Shown here: positions 1 to 11,317 of the stretch, in pieces
How positions within the stretch are numbered: position 1 is the first letter of the stretch
Layout: every line of letters starts with the position of its first letter
Assembly (NCBI GenBank): GCA_032622095.1
Contig: CP136069.1
Span: forward strand, 50,512,760-50,576,759
Direction: 5' to 3'
DNA: 64,000 bases
From: Siphonodentalium dalli
Taxonomy: Eukaryota > Mollusca > Scaphopoda > Gadilida > Siphonodentaliidae
The notes under the pieces: generated by a model
What the model was told of the DNA's origin: nothing
The model's database searches: none
What the model saw: the letters and a program-made list of their open reading frames with translations, nothing else
Translations under genes and position numbers: made by a program

Positions 1-101
1 GACAACAGCAAAATGAAAGTTTCGATTCGTGTCATGAAAACAACTAAATGATACTTTTTATACAGTTTTTTTGCAAATTCCTTGCTAGATTGAATTACAA
101 T

Positions 102-247
102 GGAGATAAACGTACCCTGTTGAGTTGTACATTCTGGGATTCGAGCATGAAAACAGTTTGTGAACTCGCCGGCAAGCCGGCTCGTTCACAAACTGTTTTC
201 ATGCTCGAATCCCAGAATGTACAACTCAACAGGGTATGTTTATCTCC
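102..247. repeat. Near-perfect 146-bp palindrome (snap-back hairpin)
   Basis: The two arms (about 102-173 and 176-247) are reverse complements with only a few mismatches and meet at a two-base AA spacer inside ccggc-aa-gccgg. Transcribed RNA would form a long almost uninterrupted duplex. The flanks are AT-rich and I see no clear target-site duplication. It is most likely a fold-back miniature element or a local inverted duplication; it also creates a spurious open frame on each strand. Confidence 0.85.
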
Positions 248-448
248 TAATTAAAATGTCTTCCTTAGCATTTATTTTCGGTTTTTGTTTGTATAATGAA
301 CCGTATCGTTGTTCCTGCGATGGATAAACACTTTTCCGTTCAAATTGTATGGAGAAAGTTTAATCCACTCTGCGAAGTTTAATCAACAGTAGGCACGTTT
401 AATCAACAGGTGTTGATTAAATGTAAAATTTAAACAGATGGCTTTATT

Positions 449-1120
449 GTCCCCCGAAAAATTTATTTTTGGGGGACTATAGAAACGGGGTCCGTCCGTT
501 CGTTCGTCCGTCAGTCCGTTCGTCCGTCCGTCACACTTTTGAGTACCTTCATGGTGTAATCATCTCCTCCTACAGATTTCATCCCAGAGATTTGAAACTT
601 CAGAATATTGTTGCCCATATATTGAAGATGTGCAACATGTATATAGATGACGGAAAAATTATTTTTTGACAGAGTTATTAACCCTTTTCGACTTAGAAAA
701 TTTCAACATTTTTTTTAATTTTCAGTATGAAGGTACCTTCATGGTGTAATCAACTCCTCCCACAGTTTTCATCCTAGAGATTTGACACTTCAGAATATTG
801 TTGCCCATATATTGAAGATGTGCAACATGTATATAGATGACGGAAAAATTATTTTTTGACAGAGTTATTAACCCTTTTCGACTTAGAAAATTTCAACATT
901 TTTTATAATTTTCTGTATGAGGGTACCTTCATGGTGTAATCAACTCCTCCTACAGTTTTGATTGTAGATATTTGAAACTTCAGAGTATTGTTATCCACAT
1001 ATTGGAGATGTGTAACATGTATATAGAGGACGGAAAAATTATTTTTTTACGGAGTTATTAACCCTTTTCAAAAAAATTTCTTTAACAAAGCGGCATCGAC
1101 TTGCCACTTTTTCGGGGGAC
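449..1120. mobile_element. Dispersed element with GTCCCCCGAAA termini, copy 1
   Basis: It starts GTCCCCCGAAA and ends TTTCGGGGGAC, an 11-bp terminal inverted repeat. After a (cgtc/cgtt)n stretch at about 490-535 come three diverged tandem modules of about 180 bp, each with 'aaggtaccttcatggtgtaatca', a 'ttgcccatatattg' segment and an 'acccttttcgacttagaaaa' segment. A second copy lies at 47,501-48,469 next to an exon. No coding capacity is visible. Such pyrimidine-rich, tandem-cored elements are, from memory, common in mollusc genomes; the transposon class is unknown. Confidence 0.7.
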
Positions 1121-1224
1121 ACTGTGGTCAGCTGACCTTTTATTTATATAGTAAGATAGGCGATCGTGGTATAAATAATAATAAAGTCCTCCTTCCCTCA
1201 ATTATTTTTCTGAGACTCAAATCA

Positions 1225-2280
1225 TTTTTTTTTAGTCGAGTTTTTCAAAAAAGTCGAGTTTTTCAAAAACTCGACTTATGGTTTGACGAGGGACGGTTGG
1301 CGGGCGGGCGGCTGGCGGGCAGAATTAAAGAATGCCTTATAACTTTGACATTTGTGAACAGATTCAAAAAATTTGGTATGGCAGTTGCTCCCAATGACTA
1401 TTTACTGCCTGTCACGTCCGAACATTTTAACAAGAGTTATCCATCTTAGATGGTTTTTAGTTAAGTTTTTCACCGATAGCACGATAACTCACGCAAATAT
1501 TAACCAATTTCAACAATATTTGGTACATGAGACTCTTGCAACAATATCTCGGACGAGTTCGAAAACCAGGTTTGTCCGAAATTTTTTTCCGCAGAGTTAT
1601 GGGTCTTAGTTTGTCTATTTTTAGCAATTTTATCACCGTTAGCGCGATAACTCGATGAAATATTAACCGATTTCAACAATATTTGGTATATGAGTCTCCT
1701 GCAACAGTATCTTGGACGAGTTCGAAAACCAGGTTTGTCCAAATTTTTTTCGCGGAGTTATGTGTCTTAGTTAGTCTATTTTTAGCAATTTTATCACCGT
1801 TAGCACGATAACTCGATGAAATATTAACCGATTTCAACAATATTTGGTATATGAGTCTCCTGCAACAATATCTCGGACGAGTTCGAAAACCAGGTTTGTC
1901 CGAATTTTTTTCCGCAGAGTTATGGGTCTTAGTTTGTCTATTTTTAGCAATGTTATCACCGTTATCGCAATAACTCAATGAAATATTAACCGATTTAAAC
2001 AATATTTTGTATATGAGTCTATTGCAACAATATCTCGGACGAGTTCGAAAACCTGGTTTCTCCGAAAAAAAAATCCAGAGTTATGGGTCTTAGTTTGTCT
2101 ATTTTAATCACAATTTTATCACCGTTAGTGCGATAACTCAATGAAATATTAACGGATTCAATTGATATTTGGTATATACCGGTAGGTCTATTGCAATAAT
2201 ATACCACCGTCCAACTTTTATTCCCGGAGTTGTGCACCTTATTGGCAGAAGTTTGGTTCGACTGCCAAAAAACTTGACAA
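1225..2280. repeat. Tandem repeat block, about 162-bp period
   Basis: Equivalent positions ('ataactc' followed by 'ttaaccgatttcaacaatatttgg') recur near 1,488, 1,651, 1,812, 1,974 and 2,137, a period of 161-163 bp. Each unit carries 'gacgagttcgaaaaccaggttt' and 'gagttatgggtcttagtttgtc'. The block starts after 'gtcgagtttttcaaaa' repeats (about 1,233-1,280) and a 'ggcgggcgg' stretch. The open frames on both strands here reflect the periodicity and are not genes. Related blocks occur at 14,560, 44,600, 46,085, 47,580, 56,590 and 63,340. Confidence 0.85.
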
Positions 2281-3079
2281 AAGCATCTTAGATGCGTACC
2301 CCTTGTTTTATTGGTCTAATTGCCTGAGAATACAGCTGTTATCTTTTAATTGTCTTGTTAACTAGGTAAGTGTTATCAAAGTCATAATTTTCTTGACAAA
2401 CTGAAGGTTGCTTGGTTTTGGATTGATTTGTCTATTTGAGTCGTTTACTTTACTCTTGTGTCTTTAATCAGTTTTTAATTGGATGCTTGTACATGTCGCT
2501 GGAGATGTCAAAATGGATTTTGAGAATCAGTTATTTTTATTATTTTTGGGGCACATGCCAACAAATCATTCCACCCTGGATCGGCTAGCTCTGGGTTTAA
2601 TTTTAGTTGCCATTTACCACCCAAACATGTCCATAAAAGTTAATTCATAAGATTCCATGCAATTTATTTCGTAAAAAATCACCCAATAAAGTATCATGAC
2701 ACATTGATTACTGAGCTTGCAGACTCAAATCATCAAGATGTACTTGTATGAATAGGAAATTTGAATCCGGAAACCTGTATATTCAATCTCAGTTCAGAGC
2801 TTTGTATAAAGTCGTACCACAATTGTTTCCTACCAATTTTTGTTTTGTTTTTACATATAAAATGCAAATTAAAAGGTTGCACATGCGAGGGTTTCAGGAC
2901 AATGTGTTTGGGCCTTCAAAAACGGGAAATTGATATTGTATGGCCTTACCAGGTGATAGACCATTGTTGGCTCAAATAAAAAATTTATTATATTCTTCAA
3001 ACTAAGTTTCAGTTTCTATCACTTCGGTGAGGTTTATCAGAGTATATGAAGCATGCATTTCAGTATAATATTTATTACA
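2281..3079. other. AT-rich spacer without recognised features
   Basis: I see no credible exon, RNA gene or transposon end here. Short open frames near 2,748-2,979 overlap each other, lack flanking splice sites and look like chance. Confidence 0.5.
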
Positions 3080-3610
3080 TTATCCTATCCTTATTGCATC
3101 CAATAAACCCATTATATAAATTGTGATATGCAACGTTCGTTGCGTAACAGGAAATAGTGCAAATGTGACCTTTGACTTCCAGTTTGTCATCTGTTTACAT
3201 TCCGTACGCTATGTCTCAAAATATTATGGCTTCAAATATTTTTCCAACAAACTCTAATGAATGTAGAGTTTGAAAAGTTATTTCATTAAATTTATGCCAT
3301 TAAATATGTCAAAGAGTCTTTATTTATCTGGGACTATTTCTTTATGTGGGCATACAACACATAGTTACGTAAAACATCATCGCAGGCCTTATAGAAGCCG
3401 ATGTTAGTTCCATGTTCCGTTTGTTGATTTAAGTATGTTTAATTGAGGTTTTGGATCATAATATAATCCCCAGTTTATAGTGGAATTTACAAAACTTGTC
3501 CAGCAAATTATGTCTGGACCTCGGCAAAGGCTTGGTCCAGACCTAATTTACTGGACTCGTTTTTGAAATTTCGCTATAAACTGGGGACAAGTTTTAGATC
3601 CTCTATCCAG
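3080..3610. repeat. About 500-bp dispersed repeat, inverted relative to 19,545-20,015
   Basis: Read on the opposite strand, 19,545-20,015 follows this segment closely: 'caataaacccatt', 'gtgacctttgacttcc', 'gtttgtcatctgtttaca', 'tatttatctgggactattt', 'gatgttagtt' and 'ttttggatcat' occur in the same order. At its right end 3,468-3,586 forms a hairpin (ccccagtttatag paired with ctataaactgggg, tccagcaaattatgtctgg paired with ccagacctaatttactgga). The class is unknown and no coding capacity is seen. Confidence 0.75.
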
Positions 3611-3661
3611 GAATGGAACAAGCATGAACATGTTCTGGGCTTATAGTTAGCCTTGTTTGTT

Positions 3662-4149
3662 TTAAAGGTATACAATCTGATTTGATGGTACCCATATCAT
3701 CAGATTCAAACAACAAAAACACTGGGTGACAAACTTTACCCCCTGACATAAAGTAGGATATCACAGCTGCAAATCATAAACACTTCGTGACAGAATTCCA
3801 TTCATATTACTATAGTAATGTAAAACTCTTTTTCTTAAGGGTACACAATCAGATTTGATCAGATTCCAAACAACAATAACATTTATTCAAAAGTTACTTT
3901 AGTTATCAGAATCAATTAATTGCCAAAAAATAATGCTAACCATTGTATTGTATATCAACATTTGGTTTAATTCAATTTGGTATTGAGAGTATGTCGGTCA
4001 GCTCGTCTAATATTTGCTAGGCTGCCAAATATACCAGGTGGTGGAAAAATAACAGATTTCAAAAATCGATATCTGATAACTCTGAGCTTTGATGGGTGGG
4101 TTCCTTGGCTCGAATAAAATATTTTTTACCTCCGAAGCCCAATATATTA
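3662..4149. mobile_element. Fragments of the TTAAAGGTAYACAATC miniature-element family
   Basis: Two left ends occur (3,662, TTAAAGGTATACAATCTGA; about 3,836, TTAAGGGTACACAATCAGA). They are followed by the internal sequence seen whole at 7,616-8,013, including 'ccaggtggtg', 'aacagatttcaaaaatc' and 'cgaagcc'. The right terminus is missing because the hairpin family at 4,150 interrupts it. Complete relatives have TTAA at both ends. Confidence 0.65.
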
Positions 4150-4755
4150 GCCTGCTGTGCGGGGTAGCATCACTAAATTCACCCTCGGGCATCTCATTCT
4201 GCTTAGGTCTCATCTCTTGCATGGGGTAGCGTCACTAAATTCACCCTCGTGGACCTCGTATGCCAAATGTTCAGCACCATATTCTCAGATCTGTGGAGAT
4301 GCTCTTGGTTGGTAAAAGCTTTTACGGTGACAAACCGAGACGTTTATAGATAACTGCCCGACATGTAGTAAAACAAGTAAACAGAAGTCTGTCTGGTGGC
4401 GAGGAAAACTATACACGCTGCGACCAACAATGTGCTTAATTTGCTTGAATCAAAATGAGAATGAGGTCCCCAGAGGGTGAATTAAGTGATGTTATCTTGC
4501 ACAGCTGGTTAGCATCACCAAATTCACCCTCTGGGGACCGCATTATGCTTAGGCCTCATCTTCTGGGAAGTATCTATAGTCTAAAATTAACATTGTTTTT
4601 GGTTACTTTTTCCCTTCTGTTCTGTTTCTATATCCCCTAACTCTCAATCTGATCCAAGGTCTCCCATAGCAGTTGAGGCCTCAGCAGAATGATGCTAATT
4701 CAACCACTGGGGACCTCATTCTGCAAATGACAGACACCCTTATTTCAAGGCATGT
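4150..4755. mobile_element. Rearranged copies of the hAT-type hairpin family
   Basis: Arms reading 'tagcatcactaaattcaccctc' and 'gaggtccccagagggtgaatt' occur at 4,150-4,260, 4,470-4,560 and 4,690-4,740. The last ends 'tgcaaatgacagacaccc...tttcaaggc', matching the family terminus. Better preserved members at 9,545, 16,058, 53,660 and 54,356 have 8-bp target-site duplications. Here the left terminus is not clear and the block seems to consist of at least two broken copies. Confidence 0.6.
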
Positions 4756-6294
4756 ACCGGTACATGTGTGTGTGACTAAATGTGGATAATAATTTCAACA
4801 AATGGCCTTGAACTTATTATCAGAACATTTCCTCCAAAGAACAATAGACCATTTGAATCCATAATTTTAAATTTAATTTCATTATGAAAGTGTCAGTCTG
4901 AGGCTCGAAAATTAAAGACATATTATGGACTTAATTCAATGAATAAAATCGATAAGTTAGTATCCAAACACTATCTTCACTGGAAGAATGTACCAATCAA
5001 CTAGGCCAAAATTAATAAATTGTTTGTTTGTCCACACCCCTACCCAAAAATTTTCAGGTGGGTAGGTAGGTAGGGATTTTTTCTTCTTTTTTTTGCAAGG
5101 TGGAATGGCATATTAAGGGTCCCCTCCATGGTGCAGACCGAGGGTATCAATATTAATAAATAGCCAGGGATTAATTTGATAACAAATTAAAAATTTAATA
5201 GTTGGAAAAACACAACAAGAACAATAATTATTATGCTGTTCAGTCACAGTTGCTGGAGTTTCTGACCGAAAATGAGCTTCTCGGACAACATACCACTACT
5301 GAAAAAAAAATAAAAATATATATATTTTATTTATTTTTTATAATTTAAAAAAAATAAATATATATTCTCAATCTCAATAAAAGAATTTCCAGTCGGCCGT
5401 TAAAATCGAGTCGGTCGGGGCGAGGACAAACAAATACCTTTTTAATTATGGCCCTAAGATTATCTAAAATTCCACGCACATCGACTGACCATTTCAGTGA
5501 ACACAACGATTGAACTTCCAAATGTAAATATTTGCTACATTATTTGGGATGCATTATTGGGCATAAACATTACAACAACGATTGCACCGATAATAGTCAA
5601 CGCGTGTAAATAATTTATTACAATGACGCTATTTTCTTACTATTTTGTTGTTAAGTTTATGAAAATAACTTATTTTGGCGTGATTCTTTGTTATTTCATT
5701 CTGAACACGTCAGTGGAGTTTTTCACATCACTTTGAGTACATTTAAGGTGTTTGTTTGTGTGACTTCATCACTGTCTCATCTATTGCAGATTGTTGCGCA
5801 ATACATTCTCCCGAATCAAGATTATCGGTATGACGTTTCTGACGTCTCTTACAGCACATAGGCTGACACATTTGTTCCTAAATATAAACTTTGTTTTCAA
5901 TTCTTGAGAACAAAGTTGTTTCTTGAGTGTTTATTCATCAACAATTCATTCGTGATCGAGGACAGGAATGTTTCAAGAATTTCGGTGTCCAGGAAGTATT
6001 AGTGCTATGTATATACCAATAAATTACTAAGACACTGTAAATGTTTTGGGCTAAAAAAATTATTGTCTTGTTTCACGGGCAGTGAGTCTTATGTGGTCAT
6101 TGTCACACGGCATCGATCACATTTCTTGCCATCTTTTTACAAGTGTAATCAGCTTTTTGCTGACGACAACATTAGTAGCTATCTTTTTTATATTCTTACA
6201 AAGAACGAGACTAGTTATTCATATTTCAAGTAGACAAATAAAACAAATAGAGAAATTATGGATTCCACAGTTTAGACATCCAGTCAATACTGCC
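4756..6294. other. AT-rich spacer without recognised genes
   Basis: About 1.5 kb with low-complexity stretches: 'ggtgggtaggtaggtaggg' near 5,057-5,077 and an A/T-only run at about 5,310-5,360. The longest open frame (6,082-6,405) runs into the hairpin of the next element and has no splice context. Nothing else is supported. Confidence 0.5.
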
Positions 6295-6694
6295 TTAACC
6301 CTTTACCCAACAGGAGGGCCCTGTGCCAATGCATTCTCTTATATATGCAAGTCGACCATAGGTCGCCTCGCATATATAAGAGAATGCATTGGCTTAACAC
6401 ATTAAAAATTATAAAATTGTTAAAGAATGTAAGAAAAAATGGTAAAAAGTGTTAAAAAAAGATTTTGTTTAGGCCAATGCATTCTCTTATATATGCGAGG
6501 CGACCTATGGTCGACTCGCATATATAAGAGAATGCATTGGCACAGGGCATAACTGTAACTATCACAATGTGGTCAAGGAGCCGGTTCCAATGATATCCAT
6601 ATATGTATGGTTCTATTGAGACAGACCGAAGATATTTTAGGCTGTTGCAGCTTTATTTGGCCGGTTTTGGCCGGTTTGTTGGGTAAAGGGTTAA
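6295..6694 (+). mobile_element. piggyBac-type MITE with two internal hairpins, copy 1
   Basis: The ends read TTAACCCTTTACCCAACA and TGTTGGGTAAAGGGTTAA. A TTAA target and CCC-starting inverted repeats are the signature of the piggyBac superfamily. Inside are two palindromes of about 67 bp built from the arm CCAATGCATTCTCTTATATA. The second is the reverse complement of the first (the centres gtcgaccataggtcgc and gcgacctatggtcgac show this), and they are separated by an AT spacer. The 3' part carries 'accgaagatattttaggctg' and 'ggccggttttggccgg'. It encodes no protein and must rely on a transposase made elsewhere. Confidence 0.85.
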
Positions 6695-6898
6695 CCCTTT
6701 CAGTGCCAAGTCCGATTTTTGTATCAACCCATATTTCCTTGATCATTTTTCAAATTTATTGATTATAATAATGTGATACATTGATGGAATAAGCTCTTAT
6801 TCCATCAATGTATCACATTATTATAATCAATAGATTTGAAAAATGATCAAGGAAATATTGGTTGATACAAAAATCGGACTTGGCACTGAAAGGGTTAA
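6691..6898. mobile_element. Palindromic TTAA-flanked MITE
   Basis: It begins TTAACCCTTTCAGTGCC and ends with the complement GGCACTGAAAGGGTTAA. Almost the whole element is one inverted repeat around 'aagctctt' at about 6,790. It shares its left TTAA (6,691-6,694) with the piggyBac MITE before it, so one inserted at the other's target site. The CCCTTT start suggests the same transposase group with a different terminal sequence. Confidence 0.8.
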
Positions 6899-7218
6899 AA
6901 TCGATGCATACTTGCTCGAATTTTACTCCTATAAGTGTACTAACTCTATTGGAGAAATAATGTGTTTCATATTCCACTTCAAAATGAAATACGACATGGC
7001 TGGAAGCCATTTTGTTGGAATTGTAAACAGACCGAATATCACATGATCAAACAACGATATTTGAAAAGCTAGCTATGAATATGATCATCGGCGAGAAAGA
7101 TTGTTACACTTGTGACCGTTTGAAAAGCTGTTTACAAATGTGATTGATGCCTTGTGTAATAACCCCATCAGTGGCAGTGAGGGTCAATTATGCTGTGTAC
7201 GTCATGTTTTTTTTTAGT
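6899..7218. other. Short spacer between TTAA elements
   Basis: No gene, RNA or further element end is visible. The overlapping open frames on the two strands are continuations of the palindrome before it. Confidence 0.5.
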
Positions 7219-7619
7219 TTAACCCTTTACCCAACAGAAGGGCCCTGTGCCAATGCATTCTCTTATATATGCGAGTCGACCATAGGTCGCCTCGCATATA
7301 TAAGAGAATGCATTGGCTTAACACATTAAAAATTATAAAATTGTTAAAGAATGTAAGAAAAAATGGTAAAAAGTGTTAAAAAAAGATTTTTTTTTAGGCC
7401 AATGCATTCTCTTATATATGCGAGGCGACCTATGGTCGACTCGCATATATAAGAGAATGCATTGGCACAGGGCATAACTGTAACTATCACAATGTGGTCA
7501 AGGAGCCGGTTCCAATGATATCCATATTTGTATGGTTCTATTGAGACAGACCGAAGATATTTTAGGCTGTTGAAGCTTTATTTGGCCGGTTTTGGCCGGT
7601 TTGTTGGGTAAAGGGTTAA
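7219..7619 (+). mobile_element. piggyBac-type MITE with two internal hairpins, copy 2
   Basis: It has the same ends, hairpins, AT spacer and 3' segment as the element at 6,295-6,694, with only scattered differences, so the two are recent relatives. TTAA lies at 7,219-7,222 and 7,616-7,619, and the right one is shared with the next element. Confidence 0.85.
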
Positions 7620-8013
7620 AGGTGCACAATCCGAATCGATGGTCCCTGTGTCATCAGCTTCCGACAACAATAACATTTCTTCAAAAGACCCTTTTCTCAT
7701 CAGAATTGATTAATTACCAAAAAATAATGTCAACCACTGTCAACTCTAGTATAAAATTTCCAAAACATGTCATATATCAACATTTTGTTCAACGCAATTT
7801 GGTATTGAGAGTATTTCGTTCATCTCATGGAATATTTGCTTGGCTGCCAAATATTCCAGGTGGTGAAAAATAACAGATTTCAAAAATCATTATCTAATAA
7901 CACTGAGCTTTGATGGATGGGTTCGGTTCCTCAACTTGAATCAACTATTTATTACCCCCCGAAGCCAAAGAAATAGTAATTTGGGAGCATTAAGTCAGAT
8001 TATGTATCTTTAA
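7616..8013 (+). mobile_element. TTAAAGGTGCACAATC-type MITE, complete copy
   Basis: It runs from TTAAAGGTGCACAATCCG to GATTATGTATCTTTAA, about 390 bp between TTAA sites. The weak inverted termini (TTAAAGGTgCAcAATC against TTAAAGaTaCATAATC) and TTAA ends make it piggyBac-like. The same family supplies the fragments at 3,662, the complete copy at 25,039 and the right-end fragments in the gene's duplicated introns. Non-coding. Confidence 0.75.
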
Positions 8014-8130
8014 AATCCTTATTTTTATATACTGAATGTCTGTGATATGGTTACTGCTTTTTCTGAAAGTGATATGATCAAACAAATACTATGTCTTTTA
8101 TCAGTAAAAATACTTACGTCTCATGACTGG

Positions 8131-8520
8131 TTAACCCTTTACCCAACAAACCGGCCAAAACCGGCCAAATAAAGCTTCAACAGCCTAAAATATCTTCGGT
8201 CTGTCTCAATAACACCATACAAATATGGATATCATTGGAACCGGCTCCTTGACCACATTGTGATAGTTACAGTTATGCCCTGTGCCAATGCATTCTCTTA
8301 TATTTGCGAGTCGACCATAGGTCGCCTCGCATATATAAGAGAATGCATTGGCCTAAAATTTAACACTTTTTACCATTTTTTCTTACATTCTTTAACAATT
8401 TTATAATTTTTAATGTGTTAAGCCAATGCATTCTCTTAGATATGCGAGGCGACCTATGGTCGACTCGCATATATAAGAGAATGCATTGGCACAGGGGCCT
8501 TCTGTTGGGTAAAGGGTTAA
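8131..8520 (-). mobile_element. piggyBac-type MITE with two internal hairpins, copy 3, reverse orientation
   Basis: This is the reverse complement of the copy at 7,219. TTAACCCTTTACCCAACA is followed by the 'ggccaaaaccggcc' segment, and the hairpin region comes second. TTAA lies at 8,131-8,134 and 8,517-8,520. Two point changes disturb hairpin arms (tatttgcgag, ttagatatgc). Confidence 0.85.
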
Positions 8521-9179
8521 TAAAAAACATTACCAGTGAAACAAGACATCAATGGTTTTAATGCCTTCTGCATAACATGAGAATGGTTGCAACGATTTCT
8601 TGACACAATCTGTCTTGTTGATATTGAAGTATATTTTTAATCTGATGAACTGATATTATCCATTTGAAGTGTTGATACACCAGCCCTCGAAATTAGGAAA
8701 AAATGTCCCATGGCAAATTTAATGGTGTGGCATGTTAGATTCCAAAGTTACCACAGCATTTTCCATGACATTGTTTATTGCCGTGGCTAATTTCCAGGAC
8801 TGGATACACCAAGGCAAAGATTTTACATACGTTTTCTAATCAGTATACATTAACAGTGCCCAATCAGACAGTAATATTTACATAGCCTGTGTGTTTTACA
8901 CTAAATCCTGTAATTGGGTCATTCATTTTATATCCCAATAATACACACCATAACACGAACCAACATCACATCTTGTTAAACTAGATGATTTGTGTTCAGC
9001 CACTAATCCATTAGATTGAGCCCATCCAAGATTTTTTATTTTATTTATACCCATGTTTGTTTTAAAGCCTGCAAGGCATTTGCGATGTCAATATCAAGTT
9101 ATTGGAATTTTGCCGCTCATCTCGCAATTAACAACTTCTACGAATGATATTGCACATCACATAAAATCGTGCCTATTTC
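8521..9179. other. Spacer without recognised features
   Basis: No exon with convincing splice sites, RNA gene or element terminus is seen in this AT-rich stretch. Confidence 0.5.
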
Positions 9180-9467
9180 TTAACCCTTTGGGGAGTACGT
9201 TTCCCAGCTATGACATTACGTCGTGGGCGAATTAATTTGTGAAATGTGCTATGAAATATGCGTTTGTGCTATGAAATATGCGTTTATGTAATAAATAACA
9301 AATTATGGTAACAAAAATACAGTTAACAAGTATAAATTAATATAAATAATAAAACTAATTATTAATCATTTGGAGCAATTTTATCACGAAAATATCTCAC
9401 ATAATGCTGCATGTGGCATTTGTAAACAGCGCGTGATATTATGGTCAGCCGTCAACGTCGGTCGCCC

Positions 9468-9916
9468 TTACATCTTGCTATCTTCAGGTTCTTCATCCGA
9501 AATCTGTAGATCTCACTCATCTACATCACTGCCACTGTCCTGGTCAAGCCTGAGTTTAGTATGCCTATCATTTGCAGAATGATGTCACCATAGGGTGACT
9601 AAACTAAAAAAGAGATAGAGTCTATGTGAAGAAGTTTCTATAGAAATGTGATAATAAAGAAACTTTCCTGAGTAAATGAGGCCTAAGCATTATGAGGTCC
9701 CCAGAGGGTGAATTTAGTGATGCTAGCCCACTATGCGGGATAGCATAACTAAATTCACCCTCTGGGGACCTCATTCTGCAAATGACAGGCACACTAAACT
9801 CAGACTTTGGTCCTTGTCGTCAGATCTTCCATCATCCCCAAATCATCATCCAAATTAAATAGTTGTTTGCGTTTTCTGCCTATACGCAATGGTGAAATTA
9901 TTTTGGCCGAAGCCAT
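9468..9916 (-). pseudogene. Possible piggyBac transposase N-terminal fragment, interrupted
   Basis: On the minus strand an ATG at 9,916 opens about 36 codons containing a basic stretch (RIGRKRKQ) followed by acidic residues (NLDDDLGMMED). The frame is cut at 9,809 by a hAT-type MITE. Past the insertion the sequence continues as DQDSGSDVDE, a stop, then DLQISDEEPED before another stop. A short acidic Asp/Glu/Ser-rich N terminus is usual for piggyBac transposases, and the TTAA-flanked host element fits. No DDD catalytic core remains in the window, so this is inference from composition and context; it is certainly not functional. Confidence 0.4.
9545..9809. mobile_element. hAT-type hairpin MITE with 8-bp target duplication, nested
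   Basis: The termini are CAAGCCTGAGTTTAGT and, inverted, ACTAAACTCAGACTTTG. The flanking 8-mers are gtcctggt (9,537-9,544) and gtccttgt (9,810-9,817), a duplication with one mismatch, the length expected for hAT transposons. Inside, arms 'gaggtccccagagggtgaat' and 'attcaccctctggggacctc' form a hairpin. It splits the transposase-like frame of the surrounding TTAA element. Confidence 0.75.
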
Positions 9917-10250
9917 CTTTGTTTTTGTGTAGGCTACTTGACAACTTCACGTAAACGCATACTTCTAAATTCGCGTACTGTGCTATCAGTACATTGTACT
10001 TCGTTTTAAATGTTTTATGTTTTCATTTAACAGATGTGATTATATTTTATATTACAAAAAAATTAATCATCAGATCCCCCTCTACATGATACCTATAAAA
10101 AACATCATAATAAACGATTTATCGATGTCATATATACACGAACATGTCACATACATAAAAATCAAATCGGATATGACATACATGTATATGTCGTTCTATT
10201 CTCCAACCCGGTAAACAATATATATGTCGTTCTACTCTCCAAAGGGTTAA

Positions 10251-10785
10251 GGTGTTCAATTTTACTCATTACGTTATTACCCAAATATTTATACAAAGTG
10301 CGACAACTAATGTTTTCTTGTGTTTTAATACCAAGAAATTAATATAAGCCAACTTACGTGCCACCACTGCTGTTGCAATTTAATGTGATACGGAAATACC
10401 CAGCGCACCACAACGGATTGTATTCAACGCGATTTCTATTTTTGAGTTATTGTTCTTTGCTTCAACATGTGGAGCCTCGTTACTGGATTGTTTTGATAAT
10501 GAAAATAAGACCAAATTCCTTCTATTTTTTTTCATGTTATAGATTATACTGGTTCAACAAACTTTTATAAATTTCCAGCTGTAGCAAACGCTTTCCGTAT
10601 CTTCTAATATATTTTATTTGAATAAAATAACTTATTTTATTGGAATAAAATATATCACAAAGGGATCGGAGCAAAAGTGATAGAAAATAGTTATTGCCCA
10701 TCTCCCACATACAATATTGCTTCTTTTTAAACAAATTTGTTGCTGACAATTATTTTATAAGAATGTCTGGTAACTCGCCTCATTC

Positions 10786-10833
<48 letters not shown>

Positions 10834-11126
10834 TATATTGGTAGTTAGATGATTGAGAGGTTATAGAGTTCTTGCAGATGTGTCCACCAAAATCATGAAG
10901 GATAAATATTTTATGTTATAACCAGTTGTATTCACTCAGTTCCAACATGTGGTGTCCAACCCTGTTTCTGCTTTGCTCAGTTCACCCAACATATTATTCT
11001 TAGTGATTGATATTGAACCCTTTCATACCATGATACTCACTAATGAGTATACACTTGATTCCCATTGGTTCATTAGTAGGGACTTTTCAGCTAATAATTT
11101 TCAACGAACAGACTTTAGTTATGATA
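10251..11126. other. Spacer with a CA microsatellite
   Basis: Apart from the (CA)n run at 10,788-10,829 nothing is recognised. Open frames around 10,358-10,749 have no splice or start context. Confidence 0.5.
10788..10829. repeat. (CA)n microsatellite, about 21 repeats
   Basis: Uninterrupted alternating A and C over about 42 bases, ending in 'catgtatata'. Confidence 0.95.
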
Positions 11127-11128
11127 TA

Positions 11129-11315
11129 CAGGAAATGCCCTAAATAATCGACTTCTTAACCACAGCAGGATTATGGGTAACTTTTCAGGATATAGTCGGA
11201 AATATGGCTTGTTGCCATTCATCGGAAAGCTCTCACAAGCCATATTTCCGACTAAATCCTGAAAAGTTACCCATAATTCTGTTGTAGTTAAGGATTCGAT
11301 TAATTAGGGCATTGC
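11129..11315. mobile_element. Palindromic Tigger/pogo-like MITE, copy 1
   Basis: Arms starting CAGGAAATGCCCTAAATAATCG and ending ATTAATTAGGGCATTGC pair along almost the full length, with TA on each side (11,127-11,128 and 11,316-11,317). TA targets with termini beginning CAG are usual for pogo/Tigger elements of the Tc1/mariner superfamily. Copies at 11,902 and 13,989 share the arms. Confidence 0.7.
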
Positions 11316-11317
11316 TA

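Larger units (their letters stand above)
9180..10250 (-). mobile_element. Larger TTAA-flanked element with a possible piggyBac transposase relic
   Basis: The ends are TTAACCCTTTGGGGAGTACG and, inverted, TTAACCCTTTGGAGAGTAGAACG, with TTAA at 9,180-9,183 and 10,247-10,250. At about 1.07 kb it is longer than the hairpin MITEs. It contains a minus-strand fragment that resembles a transposase N terminus (9,468-9,916), itself split by a hAT-type MITE (9,545-9,809). It may be an internally deleted piggyBac element and so related to the partner driving the TTAA miniatures; the TIRs agree only in the first 10 or so bases. Confidence 0.6.

Noticed and set aside
48-254. Open frame of 68 codons
   Set aside because: It is a read-through of the palindrome at 102-247; the two halves encode mirror sequences.
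1500-2237. Minus-strand frames of 72-109 codons with repeated motifs
   Set aside because: The repetition follows the 162-bp tandem DNA repeat. No start, splice or homology support.
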